The notes under the pieces were generated by a model that saw only the letters and a list, made by a program, of their open reading frames with translations, searched no databases and was not told the DNA's origin. Shown piece by piece: positions 22,488 to 33,300 of a stretch of DNA of 64,000 nucleotides (positions are counted from its first letter, which is position 1; each line of letters begins with the position of its first letter). Made by a program: the position numbers and the translations under genes. Origin of the DNA: Hydrangea macrophylla (taxonomy: Eukaryota > Streptophyta > Magnoliopsida > Cornales > Hydrangeaceae); contig CM066994.1 in NCBI GenBank assembly GCA_033977485.1, positions 23,156,681-23,220,680 of the forward strand, in the 5' to 3' direction.

Positions 22488-23424
22488 GTAAATCATTATC
22501 CTAATTTACGCTCTTGTTCGACTCCAATGTTTGTTTGTTTTGTTTTGTTTGTTTTTTTTTTTTTTTTTAAATGTCAATCAGTCCTTTTTGTAACATCAAG
22601 AGCCATGAAATTCTGTCAAGCAATGGTACTTTTGCTTCTACGATTTAATCATGAAAAAAAAAAAAAAAAAATCTTTTTGAGCCAATAAAAAATTTCTACT
22701 ATTCACTCAAATTTTTTTGTCATTGAATCTGAAAATCTAATATGCCCGCTCATAAACTCTTAAAAGTTGGTGCCAAACACCCTCGGTTTGCCGAGAAGCG
22801 TAGCTTTATCTCTCTTAGGTTTTTCCTAAACGTAATTGTTCATAGGAGGCCATGTATATTTGTGGTGGTAGAACAAGACGGTAAAAAATCTACTGTAGGA
22901 AATTATAGGGCCCGTTAGAAGGCGCTTAAGTTTATGTGTTGGGAGAAGCAAATTTTTTATTTTTTATTTTTTTTTGTTTCTTGTCGCTTTTTCCTTGGGA
23001 GTGCAAAAGCTTTGCCAAACGGTCTCTTCAGTTGAAGCTCATGTCCTCCAACGTGCTCAGAAGTTGTTCCTAGATGGTCAGTCTCATGAATAATACACTT
23101 GGATAAACACCTGAAAGTTGCCGGATAAAACTTTCGGATCCTCTTTCATATTAAGTAAAAATAATTATTTATCATTTTCCAAGTACTTTTTTATGTTTAC
23201 TACATAGGTTTTTTTTTTACACCATATTAATTTTCACAATTAAATGTTCAAAATATTTATTTTTGTTTTTTTACTTCTTTTTAAATATTCAAAAAGGTTC
23301 TTAATTTAAGCATATTTCATATAGTACACAGGGATAATTTCAGACCACATCTCCTGCGAGATGATTATCATGGAAAGAGTGGCCCGATATTATTAGTTAG
23401 GTTGAACAGGATAAAATATCAATA

Positions 23425-23608
23425 GAATAATGCTAGGCACACTTTGAAATCCACACTGAATTTGACACTTAGCTTTAAATGCATGTACCATGTGCTATGT
23501 AAGTGGTGCACAGAAAAGTGTGAAAAGTTCACACAGCACAAAGTACATGTATTTAAAGCATAAGATGTCAAATTCAGTGTGGATTTCAAAGTGTGCCTAG
23601 CATTACTC
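23425..23608. mobile_element. Mutator-like MITE, 184 bp, 9-bp target duplication
   Basis: Terminal inverted repeats of about 43 bp start GAATAATGCTAGGCACAC and end GTGTGCCTAGCATTACTC. It is flanked by ATATCAATA at 23416-23424 and 23609-23617, a perfect 9-bp duplication, which points to a Mutator-type transposase. It lies in the intron of gene copy 1. Confidence 0.93.
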
Positions 23609-23903
23609 ATATCAATAACAAAACGCACACGTGCGGTAGACTGTATTAGAGAGAAGTTTGATGGTTGTATTTAACAGCACCATAAAACTATAATATATTA
23701 TCCTCATATCTGGTATATATCCAATGTAATGTACCGTGTGTGAGTTTGTTTATCTAAACGGATTTTTTTTTTTCAAGTAATGTCAGAGACAACTAACAAT
23801 TCAGCAGATCATGAATTACAAAATTAGAAGACAAAGATGTACATTTAATTTCAAAATTGTCATTGACAACAAAAAAGGTAAACAATTTACGTGGCTAATT
23901 TTA

Positions 23904-24085
23904 GGGGTGATAATTTTTTACACGAATCTGACACAAAGATAAATGGGTTTGGGTTTATCTTATATGGGTTTGGGTCATAAATGAGTCAACCTATTTAGCA
24001 CGAATATAAATGGGTTGGGTCATAATTCATGTCAACCCGTCTAACCCATATAAATCGATTATATACCTATTTAGGAGGATATTTT
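23904..24085. mobile_element. hAT-like MITE remnant
   Basis: It begins TAGGGGTGATAATTTTT with ACACGA following, like the complete hAT-type element at 49222 (TAGGGGTGGTAATTTTT, ACACGA). The interior repeats AAATGGGTTTGGGT and AACCC motifs. The far terminus (CACCCCTA) is missing. Homology to the intron of gene copy 2 stops exactly at its start. Confidence 0.55.
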
Positions 24086-24340
24086 TTAAAATGTACTGCG
24101 GAGTCCACTACGGACCGCACAGTGCCACTAGGAGAGAGATAGAGTGTGTTAGTAAGTGTTAGTGGATTTTGTTAGTGCCCCAAATATTACTCTATTTTGA
24201 TTGAGCCACCAACAGATGAGATGCTGTCAAACTTATCTGTTTTAGACCAACTCCGGGAATCGCCCCTCTCCCTATGGTCGAACATTCGCTGATATCCCTC
24301 GCTGATATCCCTCTTTCTACATTTTGTATTGATATAATAA

Positions 24341-24723
24341 GAGTAATGCTATATTTCTCAAATTTTTATTTCAAAAGTGTTTTTTAAGATGATGTGACAG
24401 TAGGGTCATGTAAATAACTTTCAATCAAAATTCAACTGGTGTAACTATATTAAACCTGATCTCACCGCCAAATTAGGGCCGCTATGGAACTGTCTTCTCT
24501 TCCAATATGAGCTCCCCAAGTCGGTCATTCCTTCTTAAATGGAGGACACTTCCCCGGATAGCCAGAGCAGTAATTGGGGCATTTACTGGGTCACTATTTC
24601 CTGGCTGGCTAAGCCAGTCCCGAATCCAAGAGCCACTCCACGTGGATGAGGTTGATGGTTTAGGGGCCCGGGCTATTTGAGAAGCAATTTTAGAATAGAA
24701 ATTTGAGAAGCATGACATTGCTC
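24341..24723. mobile_element. Mutator-like MITE, 383 bp, 9-bp target duplication
   Basis: Termini are GAGTAATGCTATATTTCTC and the inverse of GAGCAATGTCATGCTTCTC. The flanks ATATAATAA at 24332-24340 and 24724-24732 are identical. It shares the GAGTAATGCTA tip with the elements at 23425, 28859 and 49121. Its interior (to 24660) includes unrelated GC-richer sequence, so it may have picked up filler DNA. The 78-codon minus ORF inside is not recognised. Confidence 0.9.
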
Positions 24724-24856
24724 ATATAATAATGCTATGTTTGTATCTCTAATTTATTTCTCAACATATAAGGGGCAGTGGGCCACTTATATTTTTATTG
24801 AATGTTTGTTTGAGAGTTAGTCGGGATGGTTTATATGCCGAGAGGCACATAATTTG

Positions 24857-25030
24857 ATTAATGCTATACTTACAACTTTTTTCATAATCATATATTATAG
24901 TTCTTGATTTCGGTAGATTTCATGAGGGTCCCACATGATTCCCACATGAGATTCTAAAATCAAGGGTCATGATGTATTGATTGTGAAAAAAGTTGTGTTA
25001 AAAGATTGTGGGTGTAGCATTTTTGCATAA
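24857..25030. mobile_element. Probable MITE with imperfect inverted ends
   Basis: ATTAATGCTATACTTACAAC at the left and GTGGGTGTAGCATTTTT at the right form imperfect inverted ends; inner ACTTTTTTCATAATC pairs with GATTGTGAAAAAAGT. The flanks ATAATTTGA and ATAAATTTTGA are only similar. It resembles the GAGTAATGCTA family at the tip. Confidence 0.5.
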
Positions 25031-25070
25031 ATTTTGATGGATGGCATTACTTGATAGCCAATATTTATTT

Positions 25071-25252
25071 AGATAATACTTCACCCACAACTTTCACACA
25101 ATATTTTGCTGACAACCCATAAAATTGTGTCTATCTCTCTCTTGTGTTACTGTGGGTTACACTGACATAACAAGATGATATAAGAGAAAGATAAACACTT
25201 TTGTAAGTTGTAAATAAAAATTGTGTAAAAATTATAAGTGAGATATTACGCG
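25071..25252. mobile_element. Probable MITE with imperfect inverted ends
   Basis: ATAATACTTCACCCACAAC at the left and the inverse of GTAATATCTCACTTATAA at the right bracket about 180 bp; inner CACACAAT pairs with ATTGTGTA. The candidate 9-bp flanks TATTTATTT and TATTTACTG agree at seven of nine positions. It ends just before the conserved promoter of gene copy 2. Confidence 0.45.
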
Positions 25253-25263
25253 TATTTACTGGC

Positions 25264-25323
25264 CAACTCAACTTGTTAGAAACCAAATCAATGACTGCCA
25301 CGTCAAAAAATCCCATATATAAG
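25264..25323 (+). promoter_or_regulatory. Promoter core of duplicated gene, copy 2
   Basis: AACTCAACTTGTTAGAAACC, then TGACTGCCACGTCA (ACGT-core, bZIP-type site) and TATA box CATATATAAG at 25314-25323, about 170 bp before the ATG. The block is conserved at 17691-17757. Confidence 0.6.
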
Positions 25324-25484
25324 TCCTAGTCCTTTCAGGTCATCAATGCAATCTCACATAATTTTTTTTTTTATTATATGAATCTCACATAATAATAATA
25401 ATATAACTCATATACTCGCACACAATCCTAGAGAGACCAGCAGAACCAGAAACAGAATAAATCATCAAAAAATCACAATTTCCC

Positions 25485-28198
25485 ATGAAATTCTTCACAC
25501 AACTCCGCTCTTGTTTCCGCGACGGCTCCACCATATCACTGGCGACAGAAGCCTCCACTCTGCCAACTCAAGCGGTGGCGCCTCGCCAGAGTTTTCGTCG
25601 CCGATTGAGGAGAATTCAATGGTCAATGCAGTTGAAACTGAAACATTCGGTGATTTCGGAGTACAATGTCGTGTCGGAACTTGATCGGAACATTGAACGA
25701 ACAGTCAGATCTGAGAAGAAGCAATTGGTGAAAGAAAAATCAGCTGTTGAAGTTCAATCTGATCCTCACAGTCTAGTCGATGATTACAGGTAAATCAAAC
25801 CTTATTTATCATAATTTACGCTCTTGTTCGACTGCATTGTGGTTTTTTTTTTGGTCAATTACTAGTACATTAGTACTTATTGTAATATCAAAAACCATAA
25901 TATTATGTCACGCATTGGAGGTTCGTGTTGCAATTGAAATCAAACATCTCTCTCTATCTCTCACATTGAGTGAATGATGGCACATAAAAAATACTTGTGA
26001 GCCAATCAAAAATTCTATCATTGATTCAATTTTTTTGCCACATGATAATCTAGTTTGCCAAAGAATTTTATGTTAGCTAGTGAGTTCCAAGAGCAGATTT
26101 GAACTCGTAAAGTTGTTGCCAAGCACCCTTCTTGTGGGTTTAAATGTTTAGAATATTTTATTTTTCATAATTAAATGTTCAAAATATTTAATTTGTATTT
26201 TACTTATTTTAAAATATTCAAAAGAGGTTCCTAAACCTTCTCACCAAAAAAAGAAAAATAAATAATAAAGAGTGGCCATAAGGGATATAATTTCATACCA
26301 CGTCTCATGTAAAATGGTTAGCCGCTTATACTATGTTGGAAGTAAAATAAAAAGAGTGGCGCAGATAAAATTGTTCAGGTTGAATTGATTAAAACTATCA
26401 CTGACTACACCCACTCGTGGAGTAGGACACGCAACATGGACTATTTCTTAGTAGAGAAAAATTTGGTAGGGCTATTTAACAGTTACCTAAAACTATAATA
26501 TCTTATCTTCTTGACAATCTTTTTTTTTTTTTTCTTACCTGGATCCGGATCGGGTACATATACACCTCACACTCACACACACTCCAGCCTCAACTTAACC
26601 CAACTCAAAAGTCCCACACTAGCTCACAGCAAAAACTAATAAGGACCACTCATTCCGACTGAAGAATAATTAGAGGGCAATCAACTAGAATCCCCTATAG
26701 AGATTATAACCCTCTCCCTTCCCACTGGGAAAAGAGAGGCTATGCCAATTGGACTACAACCCGCTCGGCTTGACTATCTATTTCTCAGCAGACAGAAATT
26801 TAGTAGGTGTATTTAGCATCTACCTAAAATTATAATATTATCCTCCTGACTATCTCATAGGTATCCAATGAAATCTTTTGTGTGTGAATTTGTTTAGCTT
26901 TATAGATATTTTTTTAGTAAATACTCGAGATAACTAACAATTCGCCAGATATGGAGGATTAAAACTCTAAATTAATTGTAAAATATGAAACACAAAGATT
27001 TACATTTAAATTCAAATTTTTCATTGACACCTCAAAAGGCAAACAATTTAGGTGGCTAATTTTAGTGTACTTAATATTTTCTTGTTATGTCGAGCGGGCT
27101 ATAGTCCAATTGACATAGTTTCTTTCTAGGATGGAGGAAATGAATGGCCATTTTTGGGCTCTATTATGGGCCAGTGTGGGGGTTTGAGGGTTAGGGCTGG
27201 GGTGTGTGAGTACGTGGGGTATGTGTGTATCCAGTCCGAATCTTGGTAAGTATAAAAAATAATAATAATAAATTCAAAAAAAAAAAGAGAGAGTATTTTC
27301 CTATTATTTTTGGGAATTTTAATAAAAAGTTCTCTAAAATGGACTCTTTAGTATCAAGTCCAACCCTTTATTTATTTATTTTTTTAATGAAAAATCCATA
27401 ACTTCAATTGCTACAGCCCGCTCGGCACACCTCAAAAGACTAACAATTTAGGTGGCTAATTTTGGTGTACTTAGTATTTTTCTATTGGGTTAAGCAGGCT
27501 GTAGCCTAATTAGCATAGTCTCTTCCCAATAGGGAGGGAGAGAGTTCGAATTCCCATAGGGGAATTTAGTTGCTTGTCCCCCCAGTTATTCTTCACTCGG
27601 AATGAGTAACCCTTGTTGGGCTTTAGGGGTGGGGTTGGGTTAGGGCTGGGGTGTGTGTGAGTGTGCGGGGTGTGTGTATCCAGTTTGGATCCAGGTAAGT
27701 AAATAAATATATAAATAAATAAATAAAAGTATTTTCCTATTGTTTTTGGGAATTTTAATCAAAAGTCCTCTAACATAAACTTTTTAGTGTATACAATTTT
27801 AATCAAAAGTCCTCTAAAATAAACTTTTTATCCATAAATATATAAATAAATAAATAAAAGTATTTTCCTATTGTTTTTGGGAAATTTCTAATTGTTTCTC
27901 TCTTAATTTTCATGAACTTGTTGCAATAATGAGGCTAATTCTCGTTTTCTCTTATTTATTTTGGAGTAATACTTGGGGCACAACTAAACACAACTTTTGG
28001 GACACAACCTAATTAATGTGTCTATCTCTCTCCTGTGATGTCACTGGACCCCACAATGACACAGGAGAGAGATAGACACATGAATTAAGTTGTGTGTTTG
28101 GTTGTACCCCAAGTATTACTCTTTATTTTGTGATTTTCAGGAAACCGTTCTGTCATATGGCCGTTCCAGCATTTTTACCAACACCATGCTTGTTTTGA
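25485..28198 (+). CDS. Small plant-specific protein with C-terminal PAFxPTP motif, copy 2 (two exons)
   Basis: Exon 1 is 25485-25789, with donor AG|GTAAATC after GATTACAG. Exon 2 is 28141-28198, with acceptor TTTTCAG and a TGA at 28196. The phase joins cleanly (AG plus G gives Arg), giving 120 residues. Exon 1 encodes MKFFTQLRSCFRDG, an Arg-rich patch (RQSFRRRLRRIQW) and a C-terminal DDYR. Exon 2 ends MAVPAFLPTPCLF. From memory this matches an uncharacterised land-plant family (Arabidopsis At3g10120 and At5g03890 type) whose members end in a PAFSPT-like tail after a DDYRR segment; its function is not known to me. The intron (2351 bp) holds three SINEs and a MITE that ends 19 bp before exon 2. 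Conserved exon phase between copies supports a real gene. Confidence 0.68.
26520..26771 (-). mobile_element. tRNA-derived SINE, copy S1
   Basis: Read minus, it begins GCCGAGCGGGTTGTAGTCC and runs through AATTGGCATAGCCTCTC to a T-rich stretch on the plus strand (26520-26533), the A-rich tail. It contains a polymerase III A-box-like TAGTCCAATTGGCA. Flanks CTTGACAATCT and CTTGACTATCT look like a target duplication with one mismatch. It lies in the gene copy 2 intron. Confidence 0.72.
27092..27283 (+). mobile_element. tRNA-derived SINE, copy S2 (internally deleted)
   Basis: It starts CGAGCGGGCTATAGTCCAAT with GACATAG next, loses the B-box region, and resumes at GGGTTAGGGCTGGGGTGTG, ending in an AATAATAATAA tail. 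The sequence just before it (27045-27075) is repeated before S3 (27440-27470). S2 and S3 therefore probably sit in two halves of a local duplication of about 400 bp. Confidence 0.65.
27488..27727 (+). mobile_element. tRNA-derived SINE, copy S3 (complete, target duplication)
   Basis: It starts GGTTAAGCAGGCTGTAGCC, has an A-box-like TAGCCTAATTAGCATAG and a B-box-like GAGTTCGAATTCCC at about 27542, and ends in an AAATAAATA tail. Flanks AGTATTTTTCTATTG (27473-27487) and AGTATTTTCCTATTG (27728-27742) are a 15-bp duplication with one mismatch, the hallmark of LINE-driven insertion. Confidence 0.85.
27964..28121. mobile_element. Mutator-like MITE abutting a 3' splice site
   Basis: Inverted ends GAGTAATACTTGGGG and CCCCAAGTATTACTC are flanked by TTTATTTTG at 27955-27963 and 28122-28130, a perfect 9-bp duplication. 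Only TTTATTTTGTGATTTTCAG separates its end from exon 2 of the small gene at 28141. The target-site duplication itself forms part of the pyrimidine-rich tract. Confidence 0.92.
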
Positions 28199-28858
28199 TT
28201 TTTATGCTCAAAAGTCTTGTACATTGATTGTTAGAAGAATAGAGTTTACAAATGCAATTTCAGCAAAACTTATGTAACTGCATTCCAGTCAAATATGGTG
28301 CTATCTATGGATAATTATTTTTCTCCCTAATGAGTAATTTGATGCAAATATAGTGCTATTTTTGCACACGTCTAGAAACGAAACGAAACGAAACGAAATG
28401 TTACATACTTTGACCATTTAGTTTGCAGATTCGATGAAAATCTAAATTTTTTTTACCTATGTAGGCCCAAATGTGCTTCAGTCTAAACATAATGAAAGAA
28501 GCAAATTTGGGATTTAGTGAATTTTTCTTCTACTTCTACGTGCGGATAAGGGACGAAGAATGCTTAACCCCCCCCCCCCCCCCCAAAACAGTTTAATAGA
28601 GGGTTCTTCAGCCCAAACGTTATGCAGAAAGTAAGTTCAGAGTTTGATGAATTCAGCTTTTATTTCTACTTTTGTTTATATACAAAAGCCACAACGGTCA
28701 GGGCAGGGTCGGATTCACGGGACAATTGCCCACCCTACTCACACCACCACCACCACTACCTTTTGCCCTCCCTACTCTGCCTAATCTACCCAATGGCCAA
28801 TACCCTACACCAACTATCCCCTCAATTCTCTCGATCTCACTCTTCCACCATTTATTTA

Positions 28859-29040
28859 GAGTAATGCTATACTTCCCAAATTTCAATATCAAATTCACAT
28901 TTCAAATGATGTGGCAGTGGGACTATCTTCATTAATGATAGGACCACTTTAACAGCATCCAATCAAAATCTAGTAGGCTCACTGCCACATCATTTGGGAT
29001 GTGAATTTGATATTGAAATTTGGGAAGTATAGCATTACTC
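28859..29040. mobile_element. Mutator-like MITE, 182 bp, long inverted repeats
   Basis: Inverted repeats of about 64 bp (GAGTAATGCTATACTTCCC inward to a stretch ending ATGTGGCAGTG) are nearly perfect, with a central loop. ATTTATTTA at 28850-28858 and 29041-29049 is a perfect 9-bp duplication. The structure could fold into a long hairpin RNA if transcribed. Confidence 0.94.
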
Positions 29041-29049
29041 ATTTATTTA

Positions 29050-30336
29050 TGATTCTTCAGCAAATTTTTTTTTTTTTTTTGCTCGAAAACTAAAATCCTT
29101 CATTAGAAAGAAAGGCCAAACACTACAACGAAAAAATAAAAATAAAAAACAAAAACAACAATATATTATTTTTACAACAAAAAATATGATCGAGGGCGTT
29201 ACACTTGAACCCCTTGCGCTTTCCCCCCTTCCCTTGAGTTCAGATCCTGAATCCGCCTCTGGGTCAGGGTGCTGCCTCACCTAGTGTATGGTTCACTTCT
29301 TTACTAAACCCATTACTTAATAACATTTAATGTCTTGCAGGTGATGAAACAATAACAATTCGACTCACCTCCCCTGACTACATCAAACTCCATAATAATT
29401 TTTTGGTTAAAAAATTTTTACCTTCCTATGGCTAAACCCCTTTAACGTTTTCACTTTATCCCCTATGGTTTAGAAGAGAGACACTGGCTAAACCCCTTTA
29501 ACGTTTTCACTTATCTCTTATGATTTAAAAGATAGACACTTAACCCCCTTATGGGACTTCCCGCAATGAAATCACATTTTATGTCTTTGTGGTTAGGGTT
29601 ATTTTCACTTTACCCTCTATCGTACAAAAGTTGACATTTAATCCCATGTAGTTGTGACTAAACTGAAGGTATATTGTTCTATGAAATCAAAAGTTAATAC
29701 TATTATCTTTTATCGTTAACACACAACCTGAGGGGGCGAGGGTAAGTGCCAACTTTTGAATAATAAAGAAATTAAGCGAACCATTCGACTAAGATAGATA
29801 AGACCCACTAGTCACTTCCCCTGAATTTGTCTTTTATATCAAATTGACCTCAATTTTTCTCCTCAGAGAGAGCGCGATAGAGAGACCCCCTGCCCAACTG
29901 ATGATCACCACCATCCACCCACCCATGGTCGACTTCCACCACCACCCCCACCCACCGATGCTACCCTCGCCCACACCAAATCGATGCCTTCCACAACCAA
30001 CATGATCAACATCCACTCCACCCGATCAAGGGCAAGGAAAAAAAGGAAGTTTCGGAGGACCATTACATTCTTACAAAATTGAAGAAATTCATCACGTGAA
30101 TCCGAAAAGAGAGAGGAATGAGATCAAATTCAAAATCTATTTATTCACAATCAGGGGGGGGGGGAAAAAACCCAGCACCATTGGGAACAAGGCCAATAAA
30201 AATACATCAAACCAGAGAAGCAATATTTTATATAAAAGTTATATGAAAAGTCCAAAAATCCTAATTCCAAGATTCGAGAAATCTTACAATAATGATTAAA
30301 AGAGGAACAACGAGCAAACAAAAAAGGCAGAAGTTT
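29050..30336. other. Intergenic with transposon debris
   Basis: At 29430-29540 a phrase near GGCTAAACCCCTTTAACG is repeated twice about 52 bp apart (29441, 29493), and related text (TTTTCACTTTACCCTC) continues to 29650; it resembles MULE-type subterminal text. A G-run lies at 30155-30164 and a C-run at 28568-28583 just before. No gene was recognised. The bS18m 3' end lies at 30337. Confidence 0.45.
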
Positions 30337-33300
30337 TTACGCTTCAAGAGGATCCCGATTGCCTTCTGTGTCAACAAAATTATGGGTATCATAAACATCA
30401 TATTCATAATCCTCATCAAGACCCTCCATTGTTTTGCCGAAAACAAACTGCTTTGTTCCCATTGTAGTGAAAGGCATGAGACCAAAAGCTCTGGCTGTCT
30501 TGATCTCCCGAGCTACCTTCCTCTGGGCTTTGGCACTAATTTTAGTCTGCAAAACGAACACGAGAATGATATTTAAAAAAGAACAATCACATCCCACAAT
30601 GGTTTAAAGTAAGATTGGTTTAGGAATTTGAACTTTGTTTACCGTGCTCCTCTTGATGATGATCCCGGCATCTGTGATGAAGTTGGCAAGAAATCTCACA
30701 TTCTGTGCACAAGTAATTTCAGAAGTTTTAAGTCCAAAATCTGAGAGATGGATGAGCATAAAATTAAGATGGGGAGGTTATTGACCTGAAATTGCTCAAC
30801 AAAAGCAGAATCCAAACAAATTTGTAAAATATCACTTGCCAAAAATAATATTCAAAGTCCACACATCGCCAAAACTTTATGCGAGGTAGAAAAAATAGCA
30901 AACGCAGGTAGGAAGGAAGAGTATAAAAAAAAATCAGCATTGAAACTCCATTACCACCCACTTTTCAATCATATGGAGGAGCTTTGCTCTCTGGTGCAGG
31001 GACACTTCTTAATAGGTTGAAATTTCTCGAACATGGTACATGTATATGTGTACTATTCTGGTTGGACACACGCCAATATGGATGTTAGCTACTTATATAA
31101 ATTATACAAAAGTCTCTAGTTATGTTCCTTTTGCTTTCTTTCAAAATGGATGGGAGTCATGGACACTCATGTTAAACGAATATTCTTCCAAAATCACTCT
31201 ATTTTATTTAGAGATATATCAAAAGCATAGATTGTTGTCGCGTCCCCGTATCCTTTAGATTCATGAATTTGGGAAGACAGGGCCCATGGACATGTAAATG
31301 CACCCGACACTACGTAACCTAGTCTTCGAGCACACATCTAGCAAACCAGTTAGGGACAAAGAGTATAAAAGTATTAACACCATCCTCTTGACTACTAATC
31401 AAAGGGAATCATCCACAATACCCCAGCCTACTGGCTTGGTCTTGGCTACTAAATCAACAGGTAAGTTTGCTCTTAACTAAACAATCACCAATGCTGTGTA
31501 TTGCGGAACCTAAAACTTGCTATAAATATTAACTCGGGCAGCTAAAGAAATAGGTAACTACTAGGATCGTTTAATAAAAATAAAAGGTGCTTTATGCAAT
31601 TAATGACAATGATGAATATTGTTTGTAAGCACAATTGCATATAGATGAAATGCATAATATGTGACAGAATACACATTCAGAGGAACATAATATTTGTACC
31701 CCAAAAAAAGAAAAAAGAAAAAAAGAACATAACATTTGACATTCACTAATCACCTCGGCCCACAAATATTATTACTACATTAAGACTCCGTTTGGTATTG
31801 CTGTGAATAATAAGAGATCTTTTCTGCAATAGGTTTTCGGAAAAAGCAGCAAATTGTTGTTTCTGATTTAAACTGTTTTTCAGCTTTAAAGTGGATTTGT
31901 TTATTGAAAAACATGTGAAAAAGCTTTTGTCAAAGCGACTAAAATCTCACAATAATCCCAAGTAAGAGATTGATTGTTGGTCCCAGATAACCTTGACCCA
32001 AACGGGCTCTCAGTCCATATGCTCACCCTGAAATCAGCTTTTCTCAGAACCTCCTCTGTTGTCACTTCAAACTCGGCCCTTCTGAAAGGTTTACGTACAC
32101 CTGGTTTGTTAAGATCAAGATCCTGCATAGAGCCACATGGGGCACAGACTTAATAGAAGGAAAGTACCACAAAAAAGAAATTTTGGCAAAAAGGAAAAAG
32201 AAATGAGAGCACAATGTAGGGACATAAAAGGAGTAAATGAAGTAGAAAGATCATTAACTACATTTCGGATGCCCTAAATTAAGAACAGTCACAGTCATCT
32301 TAACTAGCATTTTGTTCGTTATCAGTGATAGATCGAACTGGTAATATTTTCCTAAATACAGTGGCAGATTGTACACCACCCAAGTTTTATACTTACTTTC
32401 CTGAGAAGTTATATCTCCACTTTTATGAGCAATTATTCTCTCAAATCGATACCAGTATGGAGAATAATTGGCTAAAGAGAAACAAAGATAGATAAAACAC
32501 CAAGGAAAACATTTTTCTTTGTTTGGTTGCTAGGGGAAAAAGTGAGGAAATAGGAAGAAAAGAAAATACAGTGAACTAAATTTCAAGTTCTGAATTTTGT
32601 GAGCCACTTCTATCCCTTTTTTCCTAACGATTGTATTTTGAAAAGTTTTACCATTCAAGTATGGAGGAGAACACAAGGGAACTAGTTTTCCCTCTTATAT
32701 GCCTTCCTTTTTCTTTTCCCTTCTTTAAACCCACAAACGAGATACAGCTTTACTGATACATTTGACAAGTTACTTATTGATAAAGTAACTCAATTTTATG
32801 CCGATTCAAAAAATCTCACTCAAAACAATATGAAAAACCAAAAAAGTCACAGTACAATGGCAGTAAAACTTGTTTAGCCTAAAATAACTCCTAATTCTAT
32901 AATGTGCACGGCCTCGCAAAAACTTCATGTCAAGTGATCAGGTGGAAGTTGTTTCTCACTTCTATTACTAAGAATATAGCTAGCTAGCATACAGCTGAAA
33001 GGAAAATAAAGAGCCAAACATTTTCCTCTCTAAGCTATACATACATTTATATTGGACATTGTCCAACTAGAAAGCAAGTTTTTCAACTCTATTACAAAAA
33101 CAAATAAATCAATAAAAAAAACACATTCTTTAGTATACCACGAGGGTAAATGAGGGAAATGAAAAGAAAATATCGAGGAGAACAAATTTCGTTGTTCGGT
33201 GAATAGGGAAAATGGTGAGTAAAATAGGAAGGAAAAGAAAATATGATGGAAAAAAGTTAAAAACTCTACATTTTGTGGGTCACTTCCCCTCCTCTTTTCT

